Of a stretch of 64,000 bases of DNA, positions 9,167 through 16,540 are shown piece by piece; position 1 is the stretch's first letter; the number at the start of each line of letters is the position of its first letter. The notes beneath the pieces were generated by a model. It was given only the letters and a program-made list of their open reading frames with translations, did not search any database and had not been told where the DNA came from. The position numbers were made by a program, and so were the translations under genes. Origin of the DNA: JARRQJ01 sp963810615 (GTDB lineage: Bacteria; Pseudomonadota; Gammaproteobacteria; DRLM01); assembly GCA_963810615.1 (NCBI GenBank), contig CAWEOA010000002.1:62001-126000 (forward strand), given 5' to 3'.

Positions 9167-10573
9167 TCAATGCCATTCGCGCACATCCACAAAGTGACCA
9201 GCGATCGCCGCCCCCGCCGCCATGGCGGGACTGACCAGATGGGTGCGTCCGCCCGCACCTTGACGCCCTTCGAAATTGCGATTGGAGGTGGACGCGCAGC
9301 GCTCCCCCGGCTCCAGGCGATCGGCGTTCATGGCCAGGCACATGGAACAACCCGGCTCACGCCATTCAAAGCCCGCCTCAACGAAGATGCGATCCAGGCC
9401 TTCGGCCTCGGCCTGCTTTTTCACCAAGCCCGAGCCAGGTACTACCATTGCCTGCTTGACGCTGTCCGCCTTTTTGCGGCCCTTCACTACCACCGCCGCC
9501 GCGCGTAAATCCTCGATGCGGGAGTTGGTGCATGAACCGATGAATACCTTATCGACGCTGATGGCGCTGATCGGCGTGCCGGGCTGCAGAGCCATATAGT
9601 GCAAGGCGCGCTGCATGCCTTCGCGCTTGGTGGGATTGGCTTCCTGAGCGGGATCGGGCACCACGGCATCCACCGGAACTACCATCTCCGGCGAGGTCCC
9701 CCAGCTCACCTGCGGCTTGATATCGGTCGCGGCGATGTGCACCACACGATCGAAATGCGCCCCCGCATCACTGTGCAAATCCCGCCACGCCTGCACCGCT
9801 TGTTCCCATTGGGCGCCCTCAGGCGCATAGAAGCGGCCGCGCACATAATCGATGGTCTTGTCGTCCACCGCCACCATGCCGGCGCGGGCACCCGCCTCGA
9901 TGGCCATATTGCACACTGTCATCCGCCCTTCCACGGACAGGGCACGAATCGCCGCGCCACCGAATTCGATGGCATAGCCGGTGCCGCCCGCCGTACCGAT
10001 TTCACCGATAACGGCCAGCACGATGTCCTTGGCGGTAATCCCCGGAGCGGCATCGCCGTCCACGCTCACCAGCATGTTCCTGGATTTTTTTTGCACCAGG
10101 CACTGGGTGGCGAGCGCATGCTCCACCTCCGAGGTCCCGATCCCGAAGGCCAGGGCACCCAAGGCTCCGTGGGTGGAGGTGTGGGAATCGCCGCACACCA
10201 CGGTCATCCCGGGCAGGGTAGCGCCCTCCTCCGGACCGATGACGTGCACGATGCCTTGGCGTTCGTCATCCATCTTGAATTCAGTGATACCGAACTCCTC
10301 GCAATTGCGATCCAGGGTCTCCACCTGCAGTCGCGATATGGGATCGGCGATGCCTTTGGCGCGATCCAAGGTTGGGACGTTATGGTCGGCGGTGGCCAGA
10401 TTGGCGTCACGCCGCCACACCGGCCGCTGGTTGAGCCGCAGGCCCTCGAAGGCCTGCGGCGAGGTCACTTCATGCACCAGATGGCGGTCGATATACAGGA
10501 GACAGGTCCCATCCTCGTTGCCCCGTACCACGTGCGCTTCCCACAATTTGTCATATAAGGTCTTGTTTGCCAC
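9167..10573 (-). CDS. leuC: 3-isopropylmalate dehydratase large subunit
   Basis: Catalytic large subunit of isopropylmalate isomerase, a [4Fe-4S] aconitase-family enzyme. The 468-residue protein keeps the GDSHTSTHGA motif and the three cluster cysteines, one in IGSCTNSRI and two in GCSMCLAMN. Translation begins at a GTG (MANKTLYDKLWEAHVV) with GGAG about nine bases upstream. It is the first gene of a probable leuC-leuD-leuB-asd-usg operon and is transcribed away from a LysR regulator, whose candidate operator sits in the shared intergenic region. Confidence 0.97.
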   Translation of the reverse strand: MANKTLYDKLWEAHVVRGNEDGTCLLYIDRHLVHEVTSPQAFEGLRLNQRPVWRRDANLATADHNVPTLDRAKGIADPISRLQVETLDRNCEEFGITEFKMDDERQGIVHVIGPEEGATLPGMTVVCGDSHTSTHGALGALAFGIGTSEVEHALATQCLVQKKSRNMLVSVDGDAAPGITAKDIVLAVIGEIGTAGGTGYAIEFGGAAIRALSVEGRMTVCNMAIEAGARAGMVAVDDKTIDYVRGRFYAPEGAQWEQAVQAWRDLHSDAGAHFDRVVHIAATDIKPQVSWGTSPEMVVPVDAVVPDPAQEANPTKREGMQRALHYMALQPGTPISAISVDKVFIGSCTNSRIEDLRAAAVVVKGRKKADSVKQAMVVPGSGLVKKQAEAEGLDRIFVEAGFEWREPGCSMCLAMNADRLEPGERCASTSNRNFEGRQGAGGRTHLVSPAMAAGAAIAGHFVDVREWH

Positions 10574-10659
10574 AACAAGTTACTCCCAAGCATGCTTACC
10601 TAAACCAGATGCTAATACAGAACCATACATTCTACAAATTCATGTTATTCATGTATTCT

Positions 10660-10680
10660 ATTCCTATCTGGAATATTATA
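10660..10680. promoter_or_regulatory. Candidate LysR operator and leuC -10 box
   Basis: The 122-base region between divergent leuC and the LysR gene is AT-rich compared with its surroundings. At 10660-10674 ATTCC and GGAAT form a dyad with five bases between, giving the T-N11-A spacing of LysR-type binding sites. Immediately beside it, the minus strand reads a perfect TATAAT at 10675-10680 that could serve leuC. The matching -35 would fall at the start of the regulator gene and is weak. The assignment is by pattern only. Confidence 0.4.
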
Positions 10681-10695
10681 GACCTGAGAACTCAC

Positions 10696-11583
10696 ATGGA
10701 TATCGATGCCCTCCACGCCTTCATCAGCGTTGCCCGCCAAGGATCCTTTTCCCTGGCGGCAGAGGCCCTGCATCTCACCCAGCCGGCGGTGAGCAAACGC
10801 ATCGCCGCGCTGGAACAGATGCTGGACACCCGCTTATTCGACCGCATCGGCAGACGCGTCATCCTCACCGAGGCGGGCCAGACCCTGCTCAGCCGCGCCG
10901 AAAAGATCTTGACGGACGTGGATGATACCCGCCGCGCCATCACCAATCTGGCGGGCGAGGTCCGCGGCAGACTTAGCATCGCCACCAGTCACCACATCGG
11001 CCTGCACCGCCTCCCCCCGGTACTGCGCCAATTCACCCGCCAATATCCGCAGGTGCAACTCGATCTGTGTTTCATGGATTCGGAGGCCGCCTGCCGCGCC
11101 GTGATCCAGGGCGAACTGGAACTGGCGGTGGTCACCCTGCCGTTTAAACAGCCCGCGGACCTGATCCTGATCCCGGTATGGAGTGATCCGCTGGCCCTGG
11201 TGAGTGCCAACGATCATCCCTTGTGCCGCCATCCGCGCCTCACCCTCGCGCAATTATGCGAGTATCCCGCCATCCTGCCCGCCAGCGGCACCTACACCCG
11301 GGAATTGATCGAACGCAGCTTCCTCAAACCGGGGCTGCCGTTGCAGGTCAATCTGGAAACCAATTATCTCGAAACCATCAAGATGATGGTGTCCATCGGA
11401 CTGGGCTGGAGTCTCTTGCCGCAAACCATGGTTGATCCCAGCCTGCACATACACCATATCGAATCCTTACAGGTCGTCAGACGTCTGGGGATGGTGCATC
11501 ATGCCCGGCGCACCCTCTCCAACGCCGCCCGCGCCTTTATTAGCGTGTGCCTCAGCCACGCAGACGGTGACATCCGTCCCTGA
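10696..11583 (+). CDS. LysR-type transcriptional regulator
   Basis: A 295-residue LysR-family regulator. The N-terminal winged helix-turn-helix spans about residues 1-60 (DIDALHAFISVARQGSF, then LTQPAVSKRIAALEQ). The rest is a two-lobed effector-binding domain. It is divergent from leuCDB-asd, an arrangement also seen in Pseudomonas, which suggests control of leucine synthesis or a related branch; the effector is not evident. The ATG at 10696 aligns with the usual start of the helix-turn-helix domain. The frame is open back to 10567 but that part is AT-rich promoter DNA overlapping the leuC start, so I rejected the extension. Confidence 0.92.
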   Translation: MDIDALHAFISVARQGSFSLAAEALHLTQPAVSKRIAALEQMLDTRLFDRIGRRVILTEAGQTLLSRAEKILTDVDDTRRAITNLAGEVRGRLSIATSHHIGLHRLPPVLRQFTRQYPQVQLDLCFMDSEAACRAVIQGELELAVVTLPFKQPADLILIPVWSDPLALVSANDHPLCRHPRLTLAQLCEYPAILPASGTYTRELIERSFLKPGLPLQVNLETNYLETIKMMVSIGLGWSLLPQTMVDPSLHIHHIESLQVVRRLGMVHHARRTLSNAARAFISVCLSHADGDIRP

Positions 11584-11636
11584 AGACGGATAGGATACAC
11601 CCACACAAATTTTGCATAAGACAAGCCGAGTAAATT

Positions 11637-12497
11637 ATGAGTGCACAGTTGATCGACGGGAAGAGCATCGCCGCCCAAATCCGGCAGTCGGTGAAACAAG
11701 AAGTTCAACGCCTGCTGGCCGCAGGCCTGCGGGCGCCCGGGCTGGCGGTGATCCAGGTGGGTCACGACCCCGCCTCCGAGGTCTACGTCGCCAACAAGCG
11801 CAAGTCCTGCCAGGATGTAGGCTTCGTCTCCAAGGCCTACGACCTGCCCGCCGACACGAGCCAGACGCAATTATTGGCCCTCATCGACCAACTCAACGAA
11901 GACCCCGAGATCGACGGCATCCTGGTACAGCTACCGCTCCCGGCGGGTATCGATCCGGAGACCGTCATCGAACGCATTCATCCCGACAAGGACGTGGACG
12001 GCTTCCATCCCTATAACATCGGTCGCCTTGCGGTGCGTCTGCCCTTGCTGCGCTCCTGCACGCCCCTGGGGATCATTACCCTGCTCAAGAGCACCGGCAT
12101 CGACATCCGCGGCAAGGAGGCAGTGGTGGTGGGCGCTTCCAACATCGTCGGTCGGCCCATGAGCCTGGAACTGCTGTTGGCCGGCTGCACCGTCACCACC
12201 TGCCACCGCTTCACACAGAACCTGCACGCCCATGTGGCTCGCGCCGACGTCCTGGTAGTGGCGGTGGGCAAACCGGGCCTGGTGAAGGGCGAATGGGTCA
12301 AGCCGGGCGCCATCGTCATCGACGTGGGCATCACTCGCAATGCCCAGGGCAAGCTGGTCGGCGATGTGGATTTTGATGCGGCCAAGGAGCGCGCGGCTTG
12401 GATTACCCCCGTGCCGGGCGGTGTCGGTCCGATGACCGTGGCGACCTTGTTGCAGAATACGCTTTATGCGACTGAGCAGTTGCATGCGAAGAAATAA
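11637..12497 (+). CDS. folD: Methylene-THF dehydrogenase / methenyl-THF cyclohydrolase
   Basis: Bifunctional folate enzyme that oxidises 5,10-methylene-THF with NADP and hydrolyses methenyl-THF to 10-formyl-THF. The 286-residue product has the active-site Lys in YVANKRKSC, the QLPLP loop, the DKDVDGFHPYN signature, the NADP-binding GASNIVGRPMS loop and the C-terminal TPVPGGVGPMTVA motif. Size is normal. It follows the LysR gene by 53 bases on the same strand. A repeat-rich gene-free stretch follows, and cysS comes toward it from the other side. Confidence 0.97.
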   Translation: MSAQLIDGKSIAAQIRQSVKQEVQRLLAAGLRAPGLAVIQVGHDPASEVYVANKRKSCQDVGFVSKAYDLPADTSQTQLLALIDQLNEDPEIDGILVQLPLPAGIDPETVIERIHPDKDVDGFHPYNIGRLAVRLPLLRSCTPLGIITLLKSTGIDIRGKEAVVVGASNIVGRPMSLELLLAGCTVTTCHRFTQNLHAHVARADVLVVAVGKPGLVKGEWVKPGAIVIDVGITRNAQGKLVGDVDFDAAKERAAWITPVPGGVGPMTVATLLQNTLYATEQLHAKK

Positions 12498-12606
12498 TCC
12501 TAGACCTTCTTGTTGCAGCCAACGTCTATATTCAACTCCTGCATTGCTATTAATCGTATCGCCTACGGCGATGTTGTGTGAATCGCGGTCCCGTCCGCGA
12601 ACACGG

Positions 12607-12640
12607 AATACTTTTCTTTGCTTGTCCAAAGAAAAGTATT
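12607..12640. repeat. Left terminal hairpin of the composite element
   Basis: Perfect 14-base-pair inverted repeat AATACTTTTCTTTG / CAAAGAAAAGTATT with a six-base loop. It marks the left border of the composite element downstream of folD and might also act as a transcription stop for folD. Confidence 0.75.
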
Positions 12641-12827
12641 CAAAAGAAAAGACACCCCGACGGTTTGGCCCTACAGGCTACCCTGCGCTCCTCGCCATTT
12701 TGGGCGCGCGCGGAACTCGCTACGCTCAGACAACCGCGCGCTTCTCCCCAAAATGCCTGCGGTGCTCGGCTGCACCGACGGGGACCCCGGGGCGGTAGCC
12801 GGAACGGTCATTATCCACCTAGACATC

Positions 12828-12942
12828 CCTTCCCCCTCAGGAGGAAGGTTAGGATGGGGGTGGGGTTTATCAATCGTTGGGAATTCTCATGGCGCGGCTG
12901 AAAACCCCATCCCCACCCCAGCCCTCCCCTTGAAGGGGAGGG
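12828..12942. repeat. Inner inverted pair of C/G-rich palindromes
   Basis: The segment at 12828-12868 (a CCTTCC/GGAAGG hairpin followed by a G-rich run) is matched in inverse orientation at 12901-12942 (a C-rich run followed by CCCTCCCC/GGGGAGGG). About 32 bases lie between. Together they can form a large cruciform or a long RNA hairpin. Confidence 0.65.
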
Positions 12943-13034
12943 TGAAAAACATGCTCATCCTAGAGTGGCATCCGGGTCCCGTAGGCGGCGCCAAGCATCG
13001 CAGCCGGGCCGGGAAACAAGCGAGCTCTGTCTGA

Positions 13035-13060
13035 GCCCCTAGCGCCTAGGCGCTAGGGGC
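13035..13060. repeat. 26-base perfect palindrome
   Basis: GCCCCTAGCGCCT is followed directly by its exact reverse complement, giving a 26-base uninterrupted palindrome. It sits inside the right half of the composite element and interrupts the inverted copy of the CTCAGACA segment. Confidence 0.8.
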
Positions 13061-13140
13061 GAGTTAGCGAGCGCCCGGCACGGCGAGAAGCGCAGGGAAC
13101 TCCGCGCAGCGGAGCGTCGGCTCCGGGCGGCCTTTTCTTT

Positions 13141-13176
13141 GGTGGCTTTCTTTTGGCCGCGCAAAAGAAAGCCACC
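13141..13176. repeat. Right terminal hairpin of the composite element
   Basis: Perfect 15-base-pair inverted repeat GGTGGCTTTCTTTTG / CAAAAGAAAGCCACC with a six-base loop. It is the right-hand counterpart of the hairpin at 12607-12640. Confidence 0.75.
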
Positions 13177-13249
13177 CGCCCGCGGCGCGGATTGCCGCCC
13201 CAAATCAATCCGTCGCCAGCGGCGACACAATATTAATTCCGCTAGAAGA

Positions 13250-14695
13250 TTAACTGCGTCGCCAATCGGTGGTGCCGTCGGGACGGTCTTCGAGGATAAT
13301 GCCTTGGGCTTTCAATTCATCGCGGATACGATCAGACTCGGCCCAATGCTTGGCTTTACGAGCCACAATACGCTGAATAATCAAACTATCAATCTGCTCA
13401 TCCGTAAGACCAACAACTACCTGTATGGATGCTGTAGCATCATCCAACGTTACAGAAAGACGGGCAGTTATGCCCTTCATGTAAGCATCAGGATCATCTT
13501 GCAGTAATCCCAGCATGCCACCGAAATACTTAAGCATACCGGCTAACCGTGATGCTTCATCCTGATCATCCGATGACTTGGCACGATTAAGATCCCGCAC
13601 TAAATCGAACAACACCGCCAACGCCTCCGGCGTATTGAAATCATCATCCATCGCCGCCCGAAACCGCACCACATAATCGCTGGCATCCATAGCGATGTTC
13701 GGAGTACCTGTCACCGGCACATCCCTCAACGCCGTATAAAAGCGATCCAGCGCCGCCTTGGCGCTATCCAGATTGGCGGTGGAATAATTGAGCGGACTGC
13801 GATAGTGGCTGCTCAAAATGAAATAGCGCACCACCTCCGGCCGGTATTGTTTCAACACCTCACGCACCGTAAAGAAATTGCCCAAGGACTTGGACATCTT
13901 CTCTTCATTGATCTGCACGAAACCGTTGTGCATCCAGTAGTTCACGAACTTGTGGCCGGTAGCTCCCTCGCTCTGGGCGATCTCGTTTTCATGATGGGGA
14001 AACATCAGGTCCATGCCGCCGCCGTGGATGTCGAAGTGCTCGCCCAGACACTGAGTGGACATGGCGGAACACTCGATGTGCCAGCCGGGCCGTCCCGGGC
14101 CGAAGGGCGCCTCCCAACTGGGTTCACCGAGTTTAGCCGCTTTCCACAATACGAAATCCAGGGGATCGTCCTTGGCCTCGTCCACCGCCACCCGTTCGCC
14201 TGCGCGCAAATCCTCCAGACGCTTCCCGGACAAGGCACCGTAATGCGCGAAGCGGCTCACAGCGTAATAGACGTCGCCGTTACCCGCCTGATAGGCGTAG
14301 CCACGCTCCATCAACGCCAGAATCATCTGAACGATGGCTTCCATGGAGGCGGTGGCGCGCGGTTCCTGATCGGGCGGTAACACCGCCAGGGCCGCTGCGT
14401 CCTCGTGCATGGCGGCGATGAAGCGTGCGGTGAGCTCATTCATCTCCTCGCCATTTTCCTGGGCGCGTTTGATGATCTTGTCGTCGATATCGGTGATATT
14501 GCGCACATAGGTCACGTCATAACCGCTGGCGCGCAGATAACGCGCTACCACATCGAACACCACCATCACCCGGGCATGGCCGACGTGGCAATAGTCGTAC
14601 ACCGTCATGCCGCACACATACATGCCGACCTTGCCCGGCTGGCGCGGGACAAAAACGTCTTTTTCTTTGGTGAGCGTGTTATAGATCTTCAGCAT
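13250..14695 (-). CDS. cysS: Cysteinyl-tRNA synthetase
   Basis: Class I aminoacyl-tRNA synthetase charging tRNA-Cys. The 481-residue protein has the first zinc-ligand Cys in MYVCGMTVYD at residue 28, the HIGH-type motif as HVGHAR, further zinc ligands in GWHIECSAM and FPHHENEIAQ, and the KMSKSLGN loop. The C-terminal anticodon-binding region ends in DGTTDWRRS, as in many CysS proteins. The gene is convergent with folD across the repeat element. Length is close to the family norm. Confidence 0.97.
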   Translation of the reverse strand: MLKIYNTLTKEKDVFVPRQPGKVGMYVCGMTVYDYCHVGHARVMVVFDVVARYLRASGYDVTYVRNITDIDDKIIKRAQENGEEMNELTARFIAAMHEDAAALAVLPPDQEPRATASMEAIVQMILALMERGYAYQAGNGDVYYAVSRFAHYGALSGKRLEDLRAGERVAVDEAKDDPLDFVLWKAAKLGEPSWEAPFGPGRPGWHIECSAMSTQCLGEHFDIHGGGMDLMFPHHENEIAQSEGATGHKFVNYWMHNGFVQINEEKMSKSLGNFFTVREVLKQYRPEVVRYFILSSHYRSPLNYSTANLDSAKAALDRFYTALRDVPVTGTPNIAMDASDYVVRFRAAMDDDFNTPEALAVLFDLVRDLNRAKSSDDQDEASRLAGMLKYFGGMLGLLQDDPDAYMKGITARLSVTLDDATASIQVVVGLTDEQIDSLIIQRIVARKAKHWAESDRIRDELKAQGIILEDRPDGTTDWRRS

Positions 14696-14768
14696 GGACA
14701 GTCGCTAGTAAGAGAATTAATCAATATTAGGCGGATGAGCAGAGACTACGACCCGTGATTGTTATGCT

Positions 14769-15017
14769 TTACACACGGCCGCAGCCGCTCTTCACCCAAT
14801 AGGCGCTTGTCTTGCCCATCTCGGGGCCGTCGCTATCCGTGGTCAAGGCGGCGCGCAGCGGTAAGAACAAGGCCTTGAAATACGACTGAGCGGCGCACTC
14901 CAACGCCGCCGTAAAAAGTCCGCACCGGCCCCGACGATAATCCCGCGGAGGCGCAGCCGACCAGTAGGACTGGGTGCAAAGCGGGTTTTTACGGCTATCG
15001 AGCTCATGGCACAGCAT
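14769..15017 (-). CDS. Small Cys-containing hypothetical protein (uncertain)
   Basis: An 82-codon open frame in the 440-base gap between cysS and the cyclophilin gene, on the cysS strand and divergent from the cyclophilin. The predicted product has five cysteines, an Arg-rich middle (PPRDYRRGRCG) and a hydrophobic-aromatic stretch (AAQSYFKALFLPLRAAL), with no signal peptide. I recognise no family and see no strong ribosome site before the ATG. It could be a real small protein or chance. The rest of this gap holds the leader regions of cysS and of the cyclophilin gene, and I see nothing else in it. Confidence 0.3.
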   Translation of the reverse strand: MLCHELDSRKNPLCTQSYWSAAPPRDYRRGRCGLFTAALECAAQSYFKALFLPLRAALTTDSDGPEMGKTSAYWVKSGCGRV

Positions 15018-15135
15018 GGTAGCCGAAAGCGCCCCGCTTCACAAAGCCATCTGGCCGCGATTCGGCTTTCATGACCGTAATAAACCCTTTATCATTACCC
15101 CCTGTTTTTCACACCCCCGAGAGAAGGATCCTTCC

Positions 15136-15735
15136 ATGAAAAAGAATGCGCTGTTCGCCGCCTTGAGTTTCTGCACCCTGTTCGCCGTCTCCCCACAGGG
15201 CGGGGCCGCTACCGAGCATCCGCGGGTGCGCCTCCAAACCAACCTGGGCGTGATCGTCCTGGAATTGAATCACGACAAGGCCCCCAAAAGCGTGGATAAC
15301 TTCCTGCGCTACGTGCGCGAAGGCCATTATGACGGCACTATTTTCCACCGGGTCATCCCTAACTTCATGATTCAGGGCGGCGGTTTCACCGAAGACTATA
15401 AGCAGAAACCCACCCACGACCCTATCCAGAACGAAGCCGACAACGGACTCGGGAATGATCGCGGCACCATCGCCATGGCCCGCACCGGCGATCCGCAGTC
15501 GGCGACCGCCCAATTCTTCATCAACGTGGCCGACAACGATTTCCTGAATTATTCTTCATCCACCCCCCAGGGCTGGGGTTATGCGGTGTTCGGCAAGGTG
15601 GTGGAAGGTATGGACGTGGCGGATAAAATCGTCAACACGCCCACCGGTCCCGGCGGCCCCTTTCCCAAAGATGCCCCGCGCCAACAAGTCGTGATCGAGA
15701 AGGCCACTGTCATTTCCGACGCGGACGCCAAATAG
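15136..15735 (+). CDS. ppiA: Periplasmic peptidyl-prolyl cis-trans isomerase (cyclophilin)
   Basis: Cyclophilin-type proline isomerase that assists folding in the periplasm. The 199-residue protein starts with a signal peptide (MKKNALFAALSFCTLFAVSP, then a GGAA processing region). The cyclophilin core follows with NFLRYVREGHYDGTIFHRVI, FMIQGGGF, GTIAMARTGDP and SATAQFFINV. The ATG at 15136 has GAGAAGG about ten bases upstream; the frame is open further 5' but lacks a better signal. lpxH follows after 31 bases on the same strand. The symbol is by analogy to the periplasmic paralogue and is less certain than the family. Confidence 0.93.
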   Translation: MKKNALFAALSFCTLFAVSPQGGAATEHPRVRLQTNLGVIVLELNHDKAPKSVDNFLRYVREGHYDGTIFHRVIPNFMIQGGGFTEDYKQKPTHDPIQNEADNGLGNDRGTIAMARTGDPQSATAQFFINVADNDFLNYSSSTPQGWGYAVFGKVVEGMDVADKIVNTPTGPGGPFPKDAPRQQVVIEKATVISDADAK

Positions 15736-15766
15736 CCTGATTGCCCGTAATTGCGATGCCCATGCC

Positions 15767-16495
15767 GTGACAGAGACCCTGTTTATCTCCGACCTGCATC
15801 TCAGCGATGAACGCCCGGAGATCACGGCATTATTTTCGCTTTTTTTGCAGAACGACGCCGCTCGGGCCGAAGCCCTTTATATTCTGGGCGACCTGTTCGA
15901 GGTTTGGCTGGGCGATGATGCCGTGTTACCGGCCTACCTGCCGATCATAGACGGAATCCGCACACTCACCGCCGGCGGCGTGCCCGTCTATGTCATGCAC
16001 GGCAATCGGGATTTCCTCATCGGCGAACGCTTTGTTCAACTCAGCGGCTGTCGTTTACTGGAAGATCCCACGGTCATCGAGTTGGACGGCAAGCGGACCC
16101 TGCTCATGCACGGCGATACCTTGTGTACCGACGATGTGGAATATCAGCGCTTCCGCACTCAGGTGCGCGATCCGGAAACCCAGCGGCAGTTCCTGGCCCT
16201 GCCCATAAACGAGCGTATCGCCGTGGCCAAACACTATCGCCAAGAAAGCCGCGAACGTAACCGCAACAAGACCGAAGAGATCATGGATGTCAATCAAGAC
16301 GCCGTGATGGATATCATGCGCCGTCACGGGGTCTACCAGTTGATCCACGGGCACACCCATCGCCCCGCCGTTCACAGCTTTACACTCGATAACCATAGTG
16401 CGCAGCGTATCGTCCTGGGGGATTGGTATGAACAGGCCAGTATCTTGAGATGCAGTTTGGGAAAGTGCCGACTGGAGACTCATCCCGGTCCGTAA
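15767..16495 (+). CDS. lpxH: UDP-2,3-diacylglucosamine diphosphatase
   Basis: Hydrolyses UDP-2,3-diacylglucosamine to lipid X and UMP in lipid A synthesis, at the inner face of the cytoplasmic membrane. The 242-residue protein shows the calcineurin-like metallophosphatase motifs in order: ISDLHLSDERP, GDLFEVWLGDD, HGNRDFLIG and HGHTHRP. Translation appears to start at GTG 15767; the two nearby ATGs are out of frame. It is close behind the cyclophilin gene, a linkage common in Gammaproteobacteria. Confidence 0.95.
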   Translation: MTETLFISDLHLSDERPEITALFSLFLQNDAARAEALYILGDLFEVWLGDDAVLPAYLPIIDGIRTLTAGGVPVYVMHGNRDFLIGERFVQLSGCRLLEDPTVIELDGKRTLLMHGDTLCTDDVEYQRFRTQVRDPETQRQFLALPINERIAVAKHYRQESRERNRNKTEEIMDVNQDAVMDIMRRHGVYQLIHGHTHRPAVHSFTLDNHSAQRIVLGDWYEQASILRCSLGKCRLETHPGP

Positions 16496-16540
16496 CCGGA
16501 ACTTCCAATGCTTAAGATTTCGAATGAAGCCGCACAACGG

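Larger units (their letters stand above)
12607..13176. repeat. Composite inverted-repeat intergenic element
   Basis: This 570-base stretch fills most of the 752-base gap between folD and cysS. It is bounded by two hairpins of similar sequence in opposite orientation, CTTTTCTTTG/CAAAGAAAAG on the left and CTTTCTTTTG/CAAAAGAAAG on the right. Inside, related segments face each other: AACTCGCTACGCTCAGACA on the left and a diverged inverted copy near 13019-13068, plus an inverted GGGGTGGGG-type pair at 12828-12942. The short overlapping reading frames here look like translated repeat DNA, not proteins. It resembles dispersed non-coding palindromic elements common in proteobacterial intergenic regions. 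No transposase is present. Confidence 0.65.

Noticed and set aside
9599..10558. 319-codon open frame antisense to leuC, with similar long frames opposite the usg-like gene (5110-6039) and glgB (27-860)
   Set aside because: Their His/Gln/Gly-rich composition is typical of antisense translation and the sense genes are unambiguous.
12578..13034. Overlapping plus-strand frames of about 110-140 codons between folD and cysS
   Set aside because: They are translations of the composite repeat (runs such as PTPALPLKGR), which recurs in bacterial intergenic DNA and is not protein coding.
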